Below are positions 1-6,347 of a DNA stretch of 11,012 nucleotides, piece by piece. Where the stretch lies: positions 1 to 11,012 of the forward strand of contig CAZPJD010000188.1 in assembly GCA_964586775.1 (NCBI GenBank). Direction: 5' to 3'. Under the pieces are notes generated by a model that searched no databases, was not told where the DNA came from, and was given only the letters and a program-made list of their open reading frames with translations. Source of the DNA: JADLEX01 sp964586775 (GTDB taxonomy: Bacteria; Lernaellota; Lernaellaia; JACKCT01). Made by a program: the position numbers and the translations under genes. The number at the start of each line of letters is the position of its first letter. Positions within the stretch are counted from its first letter, which is position 1.

Positions 1-34
1 CGGGAGAGGGGCCGGGGGTGAGGGCTTCTCACCC
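1..34. repeat. G-rich stretch with a 7-bp hairpin, possible dispersed repeat remnant
   Basis: Positions 1-24 are almost entirely G and A on the plus strand (GGGAGAGGGGCC followed by GGGGGTGAGGG). Bases 16-22 (GGGTGAG) pair perfectly with 28-34 (CTCACCC) around a 5-base loop. The pattern GGGAGAGGG...GGTGAGGG resembles short dispersed palindromic repeats found in many high-GC genomes. A partly similar piece in the other orientation (CCCCTCTCCGGGAG) lies at about 1713-1726. Only one incomplete copy is visible here because the window begins in it, so the repeat identity is a guess. Confidence 0.3.
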
Positions 35-145
35 GACGTCGAATCCGTCATCGACCTCGGCCGGCGGATCTGGGCGGATATGAACCCGGAGGAGAATTTG
101 GCAAACGTCGCCGCGACGGTGATGGGATGGAAGAAGGGAGAATGA
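2..145 (+). CDS. 3' end of an unrecognised protein (5' end outside window)
   Basis: An open frame enters from the left edge and ends at TGA 143-145, giving 47 visible residues. The part from about codon 12 on (DVESVIDLGRR, then WADMNPEENLANV, then VMGWKKGE) reads like a normal amphipathic, helical, charged C-terminus, and its codons are mostly G/C at the third position, as in the surrounding genes. The first ten or so residues are only Gly, Arg, Ala and Glu because they are encoded by a G-rich stretch with a short hairpin; this could be a repeat that has invaded the gene. I do not recognise the family. The in-frame ATG at 80-82 would leave only 21 codons and is an unlikely start. The gene converges on the lipoprotein gene, with 77 bp between the two stop codons. 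Confidence 0.6.
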   Translation, partial: GRGAGGEGFSPDVESVIDLGRRIWADMNPEENLANVAATVMGWKKGE

Positions 146-223
146 AGAATGGGGAATGGTGAAAGAGGAAAGAATTCGTCGGTCGCCGATTTCTTCATTC
201 CCCATTCAACATTCACCATTCCT
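138..223. repeat. inverted clusters of a 7-bp repeat (CATTCNN / NNGAATG) between convergent genes
   Basis: On the right side, 196-223 is four perfect tandem units of the form CATTCNN (CATTCCC, CATTCAA, CATTCAC, CATTCCT). On the left side, 138-172 holds the same heptamer on the other strand: GAGAATG, AAGAATG and GGGAATG, then two decayed units, GTGAAAG and AGGAAAG. The two clusters form an imperfect inverted repeat: 147-158 pairs perfectly with 196-207 (12 bp, 37-base loop), and alternatively 154-163 pairs with 212-221 (10 bp). The element fills the gap between two convergent genes, and its right end runs into the lipoprotein stop codon (223-225). It could act as a bidirectional transcription end; there is no U-tract, so this is inference. 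It resembles the short tandemly repeated heptamers known from cyanobacteria in form only. Confidence 0.65.
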
Positions 224-1413
224 CACAGCCCCGGCTCCTCCATGCGTTCGTCCCACGCGGGGTCGTCGTTCACGAGCCGGTCGATCCACTGATAAAGCGT
301 CACGCCGTCCACCGCGTAGTTCGCACCCTCGGGCAGCAGGAATTCGTAACAGGTGTGCGAATCCCCGGCGATGAAGAACCGCGCGAAGCGGTCTGGATGG
401 TATTCGTCGATGTCGTCGGTGACCGAGCGGATGAGCCCCTCGAAGGCGTACTTGTTCATTTTCAGGAACCAACCCGAGATGATCGCATCGTGCCACGCCG
501 AGAACATGCCGATGCGTAGCTCCGGATCGATCTCGAGGTACAGATCGTAGAGCCACGTCATCACCGGCCCGTCGCAGCGCGTGCACTCCGCCGGGATGTG
601 CAGGTTCCACGACGTGCGGATCGTCTCCCACGTCTCGGGCTGCGCGGGATCCCAGAATCCGACGCCGGAGTCGGAGAGCACGTACGTCTTCGCGTTGGGG
701 TAAACGTATTTGATCATCGGCCACGCGATGTAGGTGCCGAATCCGCCCGCGCTCGCGCCGGTCACCAGCACCTTCTTCGCGTTTGGAAACAGCCGCGCGG
801 TCAGCGCCGCCGATGCCGCCGTGTGGCGCATGCCGTGGTGATAGACCGTGCGCTTGCCCTGTTGGTACTCGCCGTCGCCCGCGTGGATGCTGTTGTCGCA
901 GTAGGGAACGTAGACAAAGGTCCAGTCGCGCAGCGGGTTCTCCGGATGGCGGTTCTTGTAGCCGATGTCCATCAGGTATTCGATCTGATACGCGAGGCTG
1001 TAGCCGGGCCAGCTCGCCCCGCCGCCTTCCATGTAAAACATCACGCGCTCGGGATCGCCGGGCGAGATGTCCACTGCGGCGGCGGTGCCGTCGAAGCAGC
1101 GCATGTCGTCTTTTGAAAACGTGAACCTCGTGTAGCCGTTGTAAGCGGGCTTTTCGGTCACCGGTTCGATGTCGAAAAACTCGAGCCCTCCCGCTTGATC
1201 GAGCAGGCGATCGAACCGCTCACGATCGAAGCTCGGCGCGGCATCGTCGTCGTCCGCGTCGTCATCGGTCGCGTCGTCGTCGGCGTGATCGTCGTCCACC
1301 GCAGAGTCGTCCTCAGCGGACGAGTCGTCGCCGGATCCCTCGTCGTTCGAGCACGCCGCGAACGCAAGCGCGGCAAGCACCGCAAACAGCGAAAACCAAA
1401 CGCACGCACGCAT
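223..1413 (-). CDS. pectinacetylesterase/Notum-family lipoprotein with Asp-rich linker
   Basis: This is a predicted exported serine hydrolase of the pectinacetylesterase (PF03283) family, which removes acyl groups from carbohydrates (or, in animal Notum, from Wnt); the substrate here is unknown. The 396-residue protein starts with a signal peptide (1-20) ending in FAAC, so Cys21 is the likely lipidated residue, although Phe at -3 is not the classic lipobox residue. Residues 29-57 are a low-complexity linker with 17 Asp. The catalytic domain follows: EGGGASW (129-135), NPLRDWTFVYVPYCDNSIHAG (159-179), the nucleophile elbow GASAGGFG (Ser221), and candidate Asp309 (SAWHDAI) and His353 (DSHTCY) for the triad. 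The start at 1411-1413 is chosen over an upstream ATG at 1447-1449 because AAGAGGA lies 7 bases before it and the signal peptide begins there. It is transcribed alone. Family call is good; function is inferred. Confidence 0.85.
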   Translation of the reverse strand: MRACVWFSLFAVLAALAFAACSNDEGSGDDSSAEDDSAVDDDHADDDATDDDADDDDAAPSFDRERFDRLLDQAGGLEFFDIEPVTEKPAYNGYTRFTFSKDDMRCFDGTAAAVDISPGDPERVMFYMEGGGASWPGYSLAYQIEYLMDIGYKNRHPENPLRDWTFVYVPYCDNSIHAGDGEYQQGKRTVYHHGMRHTAASAALTARLFPNAKKVLVTGASAGGFGTYIAWPMIKYVYPNAKTYVLSDSGVGFWDPAQPETWETIRTSWNLHIPAECTRCDGPVMTWLYDLYLEIDPELRIGMFSAWHDAIISGWFLKMNKYAFEGLIRSVTDDIDEYHPDRFARFFIAGDSHTCYEFLLPEGANYAVDGVTLYQWIDRLVNDDPAWDERMEEPGL

Positions 1414-1420
1414 GGGCACG

Positions 1421-1427
1421 TCCTCTT
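1421..1427 (-). promoter_or_regulatory. ribosome binding site of the lipoprotein gene
   Basis: The minus strand reads AAGAGGA, 7 bases before the ATG at 1413. This strong Shine-Dalgarno site decides between that start and the in-frame ATG 12 codons upstream. The same AAGAGGA sequence precedes the SAICAR-synthetase-like gene. Confidence 0.75.
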
Positions 1428-1455
1428 CCCCTTCGGCGGATGAAATCAAAACAAA

Positions 1456-1485
1456 ATTATGGACGATTTCGGCGCGAATCGGGAA
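1456..1485 (-). promoter_or_regulatory. candidate promoter of the lipoprotein gene
   Basis: On the minus strand, CATAAT (1456-1461) matches the -10 consensus at five of six positions. It is preceded at 18 bases by TTCCCG (1480-1485), a weak -35. Transcription would begin near 1449, giving a leader of about 36 bases. The -35 lies in a near-tandem repeat (ATCGGGAAGGGG at 1478-1489 and ATCGGGAAAGGGA at 1490-1502 on the plus strand). Confidence 0.4.
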
Positions 1486-1538
1486 GGGGATCGGGAAAGG
1501 GAACTGAAGTTATTACCGTTTGACGCCGCCCGGCCAGG

Positions 1539-1708
1539 CGTCCAGATCTTGTGGGCGCGCCCGGTCGCCCGGCCCGACGCAATCCTTCAAGTAAAAAATG
1601 AGGTGCTTCGCCAAACCACTTGATTCTTAAGGGATTCCTCGATAAATAAATGGAAACGGCGAGGCCGTTTTCGCGCCGACTGCGTGGCGCGTGTCGTCCA
1701 GATCTTGT
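1539..1708. repeat. 14-bp direct repeat CGTCCAGATCTTGT upstream of the ATPase gene
   Basis: CGTCCAGATCTTGT occurs exactly at 1539-1552 and again at 1695-1708, 156 bp apart in the same orientation, with a palindromic AGATCT core. Both copies lie in GC-rich flanks. The second copy ends 37 bases before the ATPase start codon. The pair could be binding sites for a regulator or the trace of a small duplication; nothing else in the sequence decides. Confidence 0.5.
1654..1670 (+). terminator. small hairpin in the ATPase leader, terminator- or attenuator-like
   Basis: AAACGGC (1654-1660) pairs perfectly with GCCGTTT (1664-1670) around the loop GAG, and one more T follows at 1671. The stem is short and the T run is mainly part of the stem, so it is at best a weak intrinsic terminator. 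It sits upstream of the ATPase start, where it could stop stray transcripts or attenuate. Confidence 0.25.
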
Positions 1709-1745
1709 AACGCCCCTCTCCGGGAGTCGGGCGCGGGAGACGCGG

Positions 1746-2699
1746 ATGAGTTATCTGGCCCATTTTCAGCTTCGGCTCGAGCCTTTCAGCAACGCGCCCG
1801 ACATGCGCTTTTTCTGGCCGGGGGCGCCGTACGAACGCGGGCTCGCGCGTCTGCGTTTCGCGATCGAGGCGCGGCGCGGCTTGGCCGTGTGCACGGGTCC
1901 GGTGGGCCACGGCAAGACGACCCTCGCGCGGCGCATGTACGACGAGCTGTCGTCCGACGAGTTCGTGAAGGGCCTGATGGTCGTCATCCACAGCGACGTG
2001 ACGGCCGACTGGCTGCTGCACAAGATCGCGGGGCTGCTCGGCGTGGCCGAGCCCGCAGCGGACAAGCTCGGGCTGCTCGGCCAGATCTACGCACGGCTGC
2101 GCCAGATCGACGACGCGGGCAAGACCGCCGTGATCCTCGTGGACGAGGTGCAGATGCTGGCCTCGCGCGAGCTGATGGAAGAGTTCCGCGGGCTGCTCAA
2201 CATCGAGATCCAGGGCCGCAAGCTCATCAACTTCATCTTCTTCGGCCTGCCCGAAACCGAACGCGCGCTCTCGCTCGACCTGCCGCTCAAGAACCGCGTG
2301 GCGGTGCGTGTGAATCTGGAGCCCTTCGATGGCGAGATGACGCGCCGCTACGTCTTCCACCGCTGCCGCATCGCCGGCGGCGCGCAGAATCTTTTCCCGC
2401 CCGACGTGATCGAGCGCATCCACGCGCGTTCCAAGGGCACGCCGCGGCTCATCAACACGCTGTGCGACAACATGCTGCTCGAGGGCTTTCTGTCCAACTC
2501 CCGCGTGCTGACGCCCGAGATGGTCGACAAGATCGCACAGGAGCTCGGCCTCGTCGAAGCGCCGCGTCCGTCCATGAGTATCGTCGATCGCATCCTCGAC
2601 GAGCCCGCGCCCGAACACGCGCACGGCAAGTTCGACAGCGACTGGGACGTGCTCACCACCGCCAGCATCGACGACATCCTCGGCTTCTTGAGCAAGTAG
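1746..2699 (+). CDS. ExeA/GspA-like AAA ATPase
   Basis: This is a 317-residue cytoplasmic P-loop ATPase of the ExeA family, which also includes the ATPases associated with exosortase loci. Members energise secretion-complex assembly or polysaccharide export; the role of this copy is not known. The N-terminus has the family's opening pattern (FQLRLEPFSNAPDMRFF, 7-23). Walker A is GPVGHGKTT (51-59) and Walker B is VILVDE (129-134). A sensor-like strand is INFIFFGLPE (161-170), an arginine-finger-like NRV is at 183-185, and a sensor-2 helix SKGTPRLINTL is at 229-239. No membrane segment or peptidoglycan-binding domain follows; the C-terminus is a linker plus an acidic tail ending DDILGFLSK. The ATG at 1746 is chosen because GGGAGA (1735-1740) precedes it and the family alignment begins there. 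No GspB-like partner is next to it. It lies 126 bp before the glycan operon, which has its own promoter. Confidence 0.85.
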   Translation: MSYLAHFQLRLEPFSNAPDMRFFWPGAPYERGLARLRFAIEARRGLAVCTGPVGHGKTTLARRMYDELSSDEFVKGLMVVIHSDVTADWLLHKIAGLLGVAEPAADKLGLLGQIYARLRQIDDAGKTAVILVDEVQMLASRELMEEFRGLLNIEIQGRKLINFIFFGLPETERALSLDLPLKNRVAVRVNLEPFDGEMTRRYVFHRCRIAGGAQNLFPPDVIERIHARSKGTPRLINTLCDNMLLEGFLSNSRVLTPEMVDKIAQELGLVEAPRPSMSIVDRILDEPAPEHAHGKFDSDWDVLTTASIDDILGFLSK

Positions 2700-2750
2700 A
2701 TTGCCGCCGAGGCCAGCGCGACTCGCCGCGACTTGGCGCGCGATGGGCGC

Positions 2751-2779
2751 TTGTTCGGCCCCTCCAAGCTACCTATACT
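2751..2779 (+). promoter_or_regulatory. sigma70-like promoter of the four-gene operon
   Basis: TTGTTC (2751-2756), a 17-base spacer and TATACT (2774-2779, five of six consensus positions) form the best promoter-like sequence in the window. Transcription would start near 2786, giving a leader of about 40 bases. It lies 51 bases after the ATPase stop codon, so the operon need not depend on read-through. Confidence 0.55.
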
Positions 2780-2825
2780 CCCGCCAACCAGCGAAGCCTC
2801 CGCCACATCCATCGAAAGGTCGGGC

Positions 2826-3659
2826 ATGACGCGGAAATTTGCGCGGTTTTCGGCGACGATCGTTGCGACGTGCGTGATTTTCATCGCCACGACGACGGCG
2901 CACGCCGGGCGCATCTCGATCAACAGCGGCGCGGAATTCACCGTGGAAGAGGACGAGGCCATCGCCCGGGTGTGGGTGCAAAACGACGGCGACGAGGCCG
3001 CGCGCGACGTGCAGCCGACAGCGCAATTCTTCGGGCGGTCGGCCGTCGGTCCCAAGTGGCCGTCCCTTGCCCCCAAAGAACGGCAGACGCACGTCTTTTC
3101 GCTCGGCGATCCGCCCGCGCTGCCGGGCTCGTACCCCTTTGTGCTGACCATCGACTTCGCCGATCTCAACCAGTATCCGCTGACGGCGACGAATGTGATG
3201 GCGATGCAGGCGGGGCCCTCTGGCGGCAGGCCGGGGATCTTCGCCAAGGCCGAGCCCGTGACGCTCAAGAAATCGGGCGAGATGACGATCGCGCTCAAAA
3301 ACGAGGATGCCGTGGACAAGGCGGTGCGCGCCCGCGTGCTGGGCCCGCGCGAGCTCGCCCTCGAACCCAGGGAGTTCGAACTGCCGCTCGCCGCCGCCGG
3401 CCAAGCCCAGCAACTTCTTTCGATCAACAACTTTTCCGCGCTGCCGGGTTCGACCTATCCGCTTTTTGTCGTCTTCGAGTACGAGCTGTCGGGCTTTCAT
3501 TACACCTTCGTCTCGGTGACGCAGGCGATTGTCGGCGCGGGCGGCATGTCGCCCGGCGCGCGGCGAAACGTCATCGCGCTCGCGGGGATCCTCTTCGCGG
3601 CGGTGTTGGCGATCGAAATCGCGCGGCGCGTGCGCGTCGCCAAAAAGCGCCGACGCTAG
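2826..3659 (+). CDS. secreted beta-sandwich protein with C-terminal membrane anchor
   Basis: I do not recognise a named family. The 277-residue product has a signal peptide (basic MTRKFAR, hydrophobic core, likely cleavage after AHA at 27). Then come about 215 residues rich in alternating hydrophobic positions that look like two immunoglobulin-like or CARDB/NEW3-type beta-sandwich domains: first VWVQNDGDEAARDV (49-62), then IALKNEDAVDKAV (155-167). A single membrane helix follows (about 248-264) and a basic tail (RRVRVAKKRRR), which predicts an N-out, C-in membrane anchor. The ATG at 2826 is supported by AAAGG six bases upstream and by the signal peptide; an earlier in-frame ATG at 2733 lies before the promoter -10 and is rejected. 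It is the first gene of the operon and ends 15 bp before the large GT-C-like gene, so an accessory role in surface-glycan work is inferred. Confidence 0.75.
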   Translation: MTRKFARFSATIVATCVIFIATTTAHAGRISINSGAEFTVEEDEAIARVWVQNDGDEAARDVQPTAQFFGRSAVGPKWPSLAPKERQTHVFSLGDPPALPGSYPFVLTIDFADLNQYPLTATNVMAMQAGPSGGRPGIFAKAEPVTLKKSGEMTIALKNEDAVDKAVRARVLGPRELALEPREFELPLAAAGQAQQLLSINNFSALPGSTYPLFVVFEYELSGFHYTFVSVTQAIVGAGGMSPGARRNVIALAGILFAAVLAIEIARRVRVAKKRRR

Positions 3660-3674
3660 AATCGGTCACGTCGC

Positions 3675-6347
3675 ATGTCCGTCCTCGCCTGGATTCGCGA
3701 TCGTCATCGGGGGCTCGCCGACGCGGCGGTGCTCGTCGCGATCGCCGTGTTCATGGCGACGTATTTTCCGCCGTCGCTCCTGCTGCTCGACACCACGCCC
3801 ACCGGCGGCGACACGCCCGCGCACAACTACCTGCTCTCGCATCTGGCCGAGACGCTCAAAAGCGGCCGGGTCATAAGTTGGGCGGGCGGCTGGTGGTCGG
3901 GCTTTCCGATGTACCAGTTCTATTTCATCCTGCCGTACTTCGCGATGGCGGTGCTCTCGTACGTGATCCCCGCGAACATCGCGTTCAAGATCGTTTCGAT
4001 CCTCGGCATCTTCGCGCTGCCGCTGTGCCTGTATTTCGCGATGCGCCAGATCCGCCGAGCGCCCAAGGCGCTGCCGATCCTCGCGGCCATCGCCGCCGTG
4101 CCCTTCGTCTTCGTTCAGACGCACACCATGTGGGGCGTGAACGTCAAAAGCACGCTTGCGGGGATGATCGCCAATTCGTGGTCGTTTTGCGTCTTCGCGC
4201 TGTTTTTGGGCTTCGCGTTCCGCGATCTCGAGGACCGGCGGATGCGCGTCTCGACCGCCGTGCTGCTCGCGCTGCTCTTTTACTCGCACTTTTTCACCAC
4301 GCTCATCGCGATCATGGTGATCGGTTTGTGCGTATTGCTGTGGGGCCGGGACTGGTGGGGTCGCGCGGCGGCGCTGCTGCCCAGCGGCATCATCGGCGTG
4401 CTGTGCGCGGGATTCTGGCTCGTGCCGCTCATGCTCAAGGGCGCGTGGTCGGTGGAGTTCGGCGGCGACTGGGACGAGGTGCTGCTCAAGACCTTCCCGA
4501 GGTGGGCGGCCTATGTCGCGCCGCTGGCGCTTCCCGCCCTGGGTTTCGCCGTGTGGAAAAAACACCGCGTCGCCGGGATGTTCGCGATCATGCTCGCCGT
4601 CTCGTTCGTCTTCTGGCACGTGGGCGGCAAGATCAATTCCAGCTTCGGCAACATCCGCTTCTGGCCCTTCATCTGGTTTGCGCTCGTCATGCTGATCGCC
4701 CTCGGCGCGTCGTATCTGATCGACTGGCTCGCTTACGAGCGCGCCGCAACCATCGCCCTGTGCGTGATGGTACTGGGCTTGCAGTCGATGGACCGCGACG
4801 AGGTCTCGGGTTGGTACAAGTGGAACATGGACGGCGTGGAGCGCAAGCGCGCGTACCCGATCCTGGCCGAGATGATGGAGACGCTGCGCGGCACGCCGGG
4901 ACGTTTCGTCGTGGATCAGACGGGCTCCAACAACCGATTCGGCTCCGACCGCATCTTCGAGGCGTTTCCCGCGATGATCGGCAAGCCGTTCCTCGTCGGC
5001 GGCATCGTCAACTCCGCCACCGGCGCGCTCTTCGGCTACACCGTGCAGTGCGAAATCTCCAAGGGCTGCGCGGGCTTCCCCAAGCTCGTCAACGCGCCAA
5101 CCTACGATCTCGACGCGGGGCTTCGTCACATGGATCTGTTTTCGGTGAGCCACTTCGTGGCTTACTACGACCGATTGCAGAAGGAGATGGTCGGGCGCCC
5201 CGGCTGGACGATGGTGCGTCAGATCGCCGACTACCAGATTTTCGCGCGCGATGGCGGGCCGACGCCGCTCGTCGTGGTGCCAGATCACCATCCCGCGCTG
5301 CTGCGCACGGACAACTGGAAGGAACGCGCGATCGAGTGGTTCGCGCTGCCCACGCTGCTCGACCGGCCGTTCGTGTATGTCGATCCCGACGAAGACGTGC
5401 CCGACTCGGAAATCGGTCCCGAATACACGCTCGCCTCGTATTTCGGTCTGATCGCCGACGGGCGGCCCGATCGCACCGAGATCCCGTCGTGGAGCATGGT
5501 CGGCCCGTTTTTCCACGAGCCCGATCTGAAAAAGGAACTCGACTGGAACCCCACCGGCGAGGACGAGTCGAAGCTGCGACCCGGCCGCGACGTGAAGGGC
5601 CTCGCGTGGCGATCCTTCGTGCGTGAGGGCCGCATCGACGTGGACGCGATGCTCAATCCGTCGCATCATCTCGTCGTGTACGCCTTCGCCGGAATCTATG
5701 CCCAAAGCGAGCAGGACGCCGTGCTGCTCTTCGCCCACGACGACGACGTGGCCGCGTATTTCAACGGCGAGCGCCTCGGCAAGTTCCGCCGCCACGAGCC
5801 CGAAGACCCGGTGCGCAAAACCGTGCGCCTGCGCGAGGGACGCAACGACCTGATCGTCAAACTCAATCAGGGCGTGGGAGGCGCATTCTATCACGTTCGA
5901 TTGCAGACGCCGGACGGCGAACCCGTGCCCGGCGTGACCTTTGGTCCCGACGTTTTCGGCGCGTCGCCCGCGGAGCTTCCCGCGCACAAGCCCGCGCGGC
6001 GCGACTGCCACATCGAGATCGGCCGGTTCGCCGACGACGAGGTGCGGTTCACGACCGACTGCCCGGGCGAGCCGCACCTCATCAAGCAAAGCTACTACCC
6101 GAATTGGAAGGTCGAGGGCGCGAGCCGCGTCTATCAGGCATCGCCGAACTTCCAACTCGTCTATCCGCGCGAACGCGAGGTGCGTCTGTATTACGGCTCG
6201 ACGCCGCCCGATCTGGCGGGGCGCATCATGACCGCCCTCGGCTACGCGCTGCTCGCGCTGTCATTCGCGTGGAAGCGGCGGCTCAACGACTGGCTCGCGC
6301 GCACGAATCCCGATCCGCCCGCGCCGGCGGAGCCGAACGCCGCATGA
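3675..6347 (+). CDS. GT-C/YfhO-like polytopic membrane protein with inserted jelly-roll-like domain
   Basis: The 890-residue protein begins with about ten membrane helices (roughly residues 15-371). The first exported loop contains TPTGGDTPAHNYLL (41-54), with Asp46 in the place of the acidic residue typical of GT-C sugar transferases. This matches the membrane family annotated as '6-pyruvoyl-tetrahydropterin synthase-related' (PF10131), whose name does not reflect its likely role. A large exported part follows (about 372-845). Within it, residues 605-745 match the pattern of glycosidase-associated jelly-roll domains: WSMVGPF, later YAQSEQDAVLLFAHDDDVAAYFNG and GRNDLIVKLNQG. A YfhO-like end (QSYYPNWKVEG, 805-815, through LYYGSTPPDLAGR) and one last helix (850-866) complete it. 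It probably transfers a sugar from a lipid carrier on the outer face of the inner membrane; donor and acceptor are unknown. There is no clear ribosome site before the ATG. The stop overlaps the next start (ATGA). Confidence 0.75.
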   Translation: MSVLAWIRDRHRGLADAAVLVAIAVFMATYFPPSLLLLDTTPTGGDTPAHNYLLSHLAETLKSGRVISWAGGWWSGFPMYQFYFILPYFAMAVLSYVIPANIAFKIVSILGIFALPLCLYFAMRQIRRAPKALPILAAIAAVPFVFVQTHTMWGVNVKSTLAGMIANSWSFCVFALFLGFAFRDLEDRRMRVSTAVLLALLFYSHFFTTLIAIMVIGLCVLLWGRDWWGRAAALLPSGIIGVLCAGFWLVPLMLKGAWSVEFGGDWDEVLLKTFPRWAAYVAPLALPALGFAVWKKHRVAGMFAIMLAVSFVFWHVGGKINSSFGNIRFWPFIWFALVMLIALGASYLIDWLAYERAATIALCVMVLGLQSMDRDEVSGWYKWNMDGVERKRAYPILAEMMETLRGTPGRFVVDQTGSNNRFGSDRIFEAFPAMIGKPFLVGGIVNSATGALFGYTVQCEISKGCAGFPKLVNAPTYDLDAGLRHMDLFSVSHFVAYYDRLQKEMVGRPGWTMVRQIADYQIFARDGGPTPLVVVPDHHPALLRTDNWKERAIEWFALPTLLDRPFVYVDPDEDVPDSEIGPEYTLASYFGLIADGRPDRTEIPSWSMVGPFFHEPDLKKELDWNPTGEDESKLRPGRDVKGLAWRSFVREGRIDVDAMLNPSHHLVVYAFAGIYAQSEQDAVLLFAHDDDVAAYFNGERLGKFRRHEPEDPVRKTVRLREGRNDLIVKLNQGVGGAFYHVRLQTPDGEPVPGVTFGPDVFGASPAELPAHKPARRDCHIEIGRFADDEVRFTTDCPGEPHLIKQSYYPNWKVEGASRVYQASPNFQLVYPREREVRLYYGSTPPDLAGRIMTALGYALLALSFAWKRRLNDWLARTNPDPPAPAEPNAA

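Larger units (their letters stand above)
1414..1745. other. 332-bp divergent intergenic region
   Basis: No gene is supported here. The region lies between the divergent lipoprotein and ATPase genes and is more AT-rich than its surroundings in patches (1440-1462, 1588-1604, 1620-1656). It holds the lipoprotein promoter candidate, a 14-bp direct repeat (1539-1552 and 1695-1708) and a 7-bp hairpin (1654-1670). A poor promoter candidate for the ATPase is TTGATT (1620-1625) with GATAAA (1641-1646) at only 15 bases, or ATAAAT (1642-1647) at 16. A plus-strand ATG at 1650 is in frame with the ATPase but has no ribosome site and would add 32 residues unlike the family. Confidence 0.6.

Noticed and set aside
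2700..2750. terminator after the ATPase gene
   Set aside because: The GC-rich stretch gives only a weak 5-bp pairing and no T run follows.
1691..5626. 1311-codon open frame on the plus strand
   Set aside because: It crosses the ATPase, the promoter, and two well-supported genes in another frame, and its product is Arg/Ala-rich without any recognisable domain.
3666..6155. 829-codon open frame on the minus strand
   Set aside because: It lies opposite the GT-C-like gene; its product is a His/Arg/Asp/Glu/Val-rich low-information sequence with no domains, typical of an antisense frame in high-GC coding DNA.
6104..6343. 80-codon N-terminal extension of the GT9 gene
   Set aside because: It overlaps the end of the preceding gene out of frame and is Arg/Ala-rich; the ATGA overlap at 6344 is the natural start.
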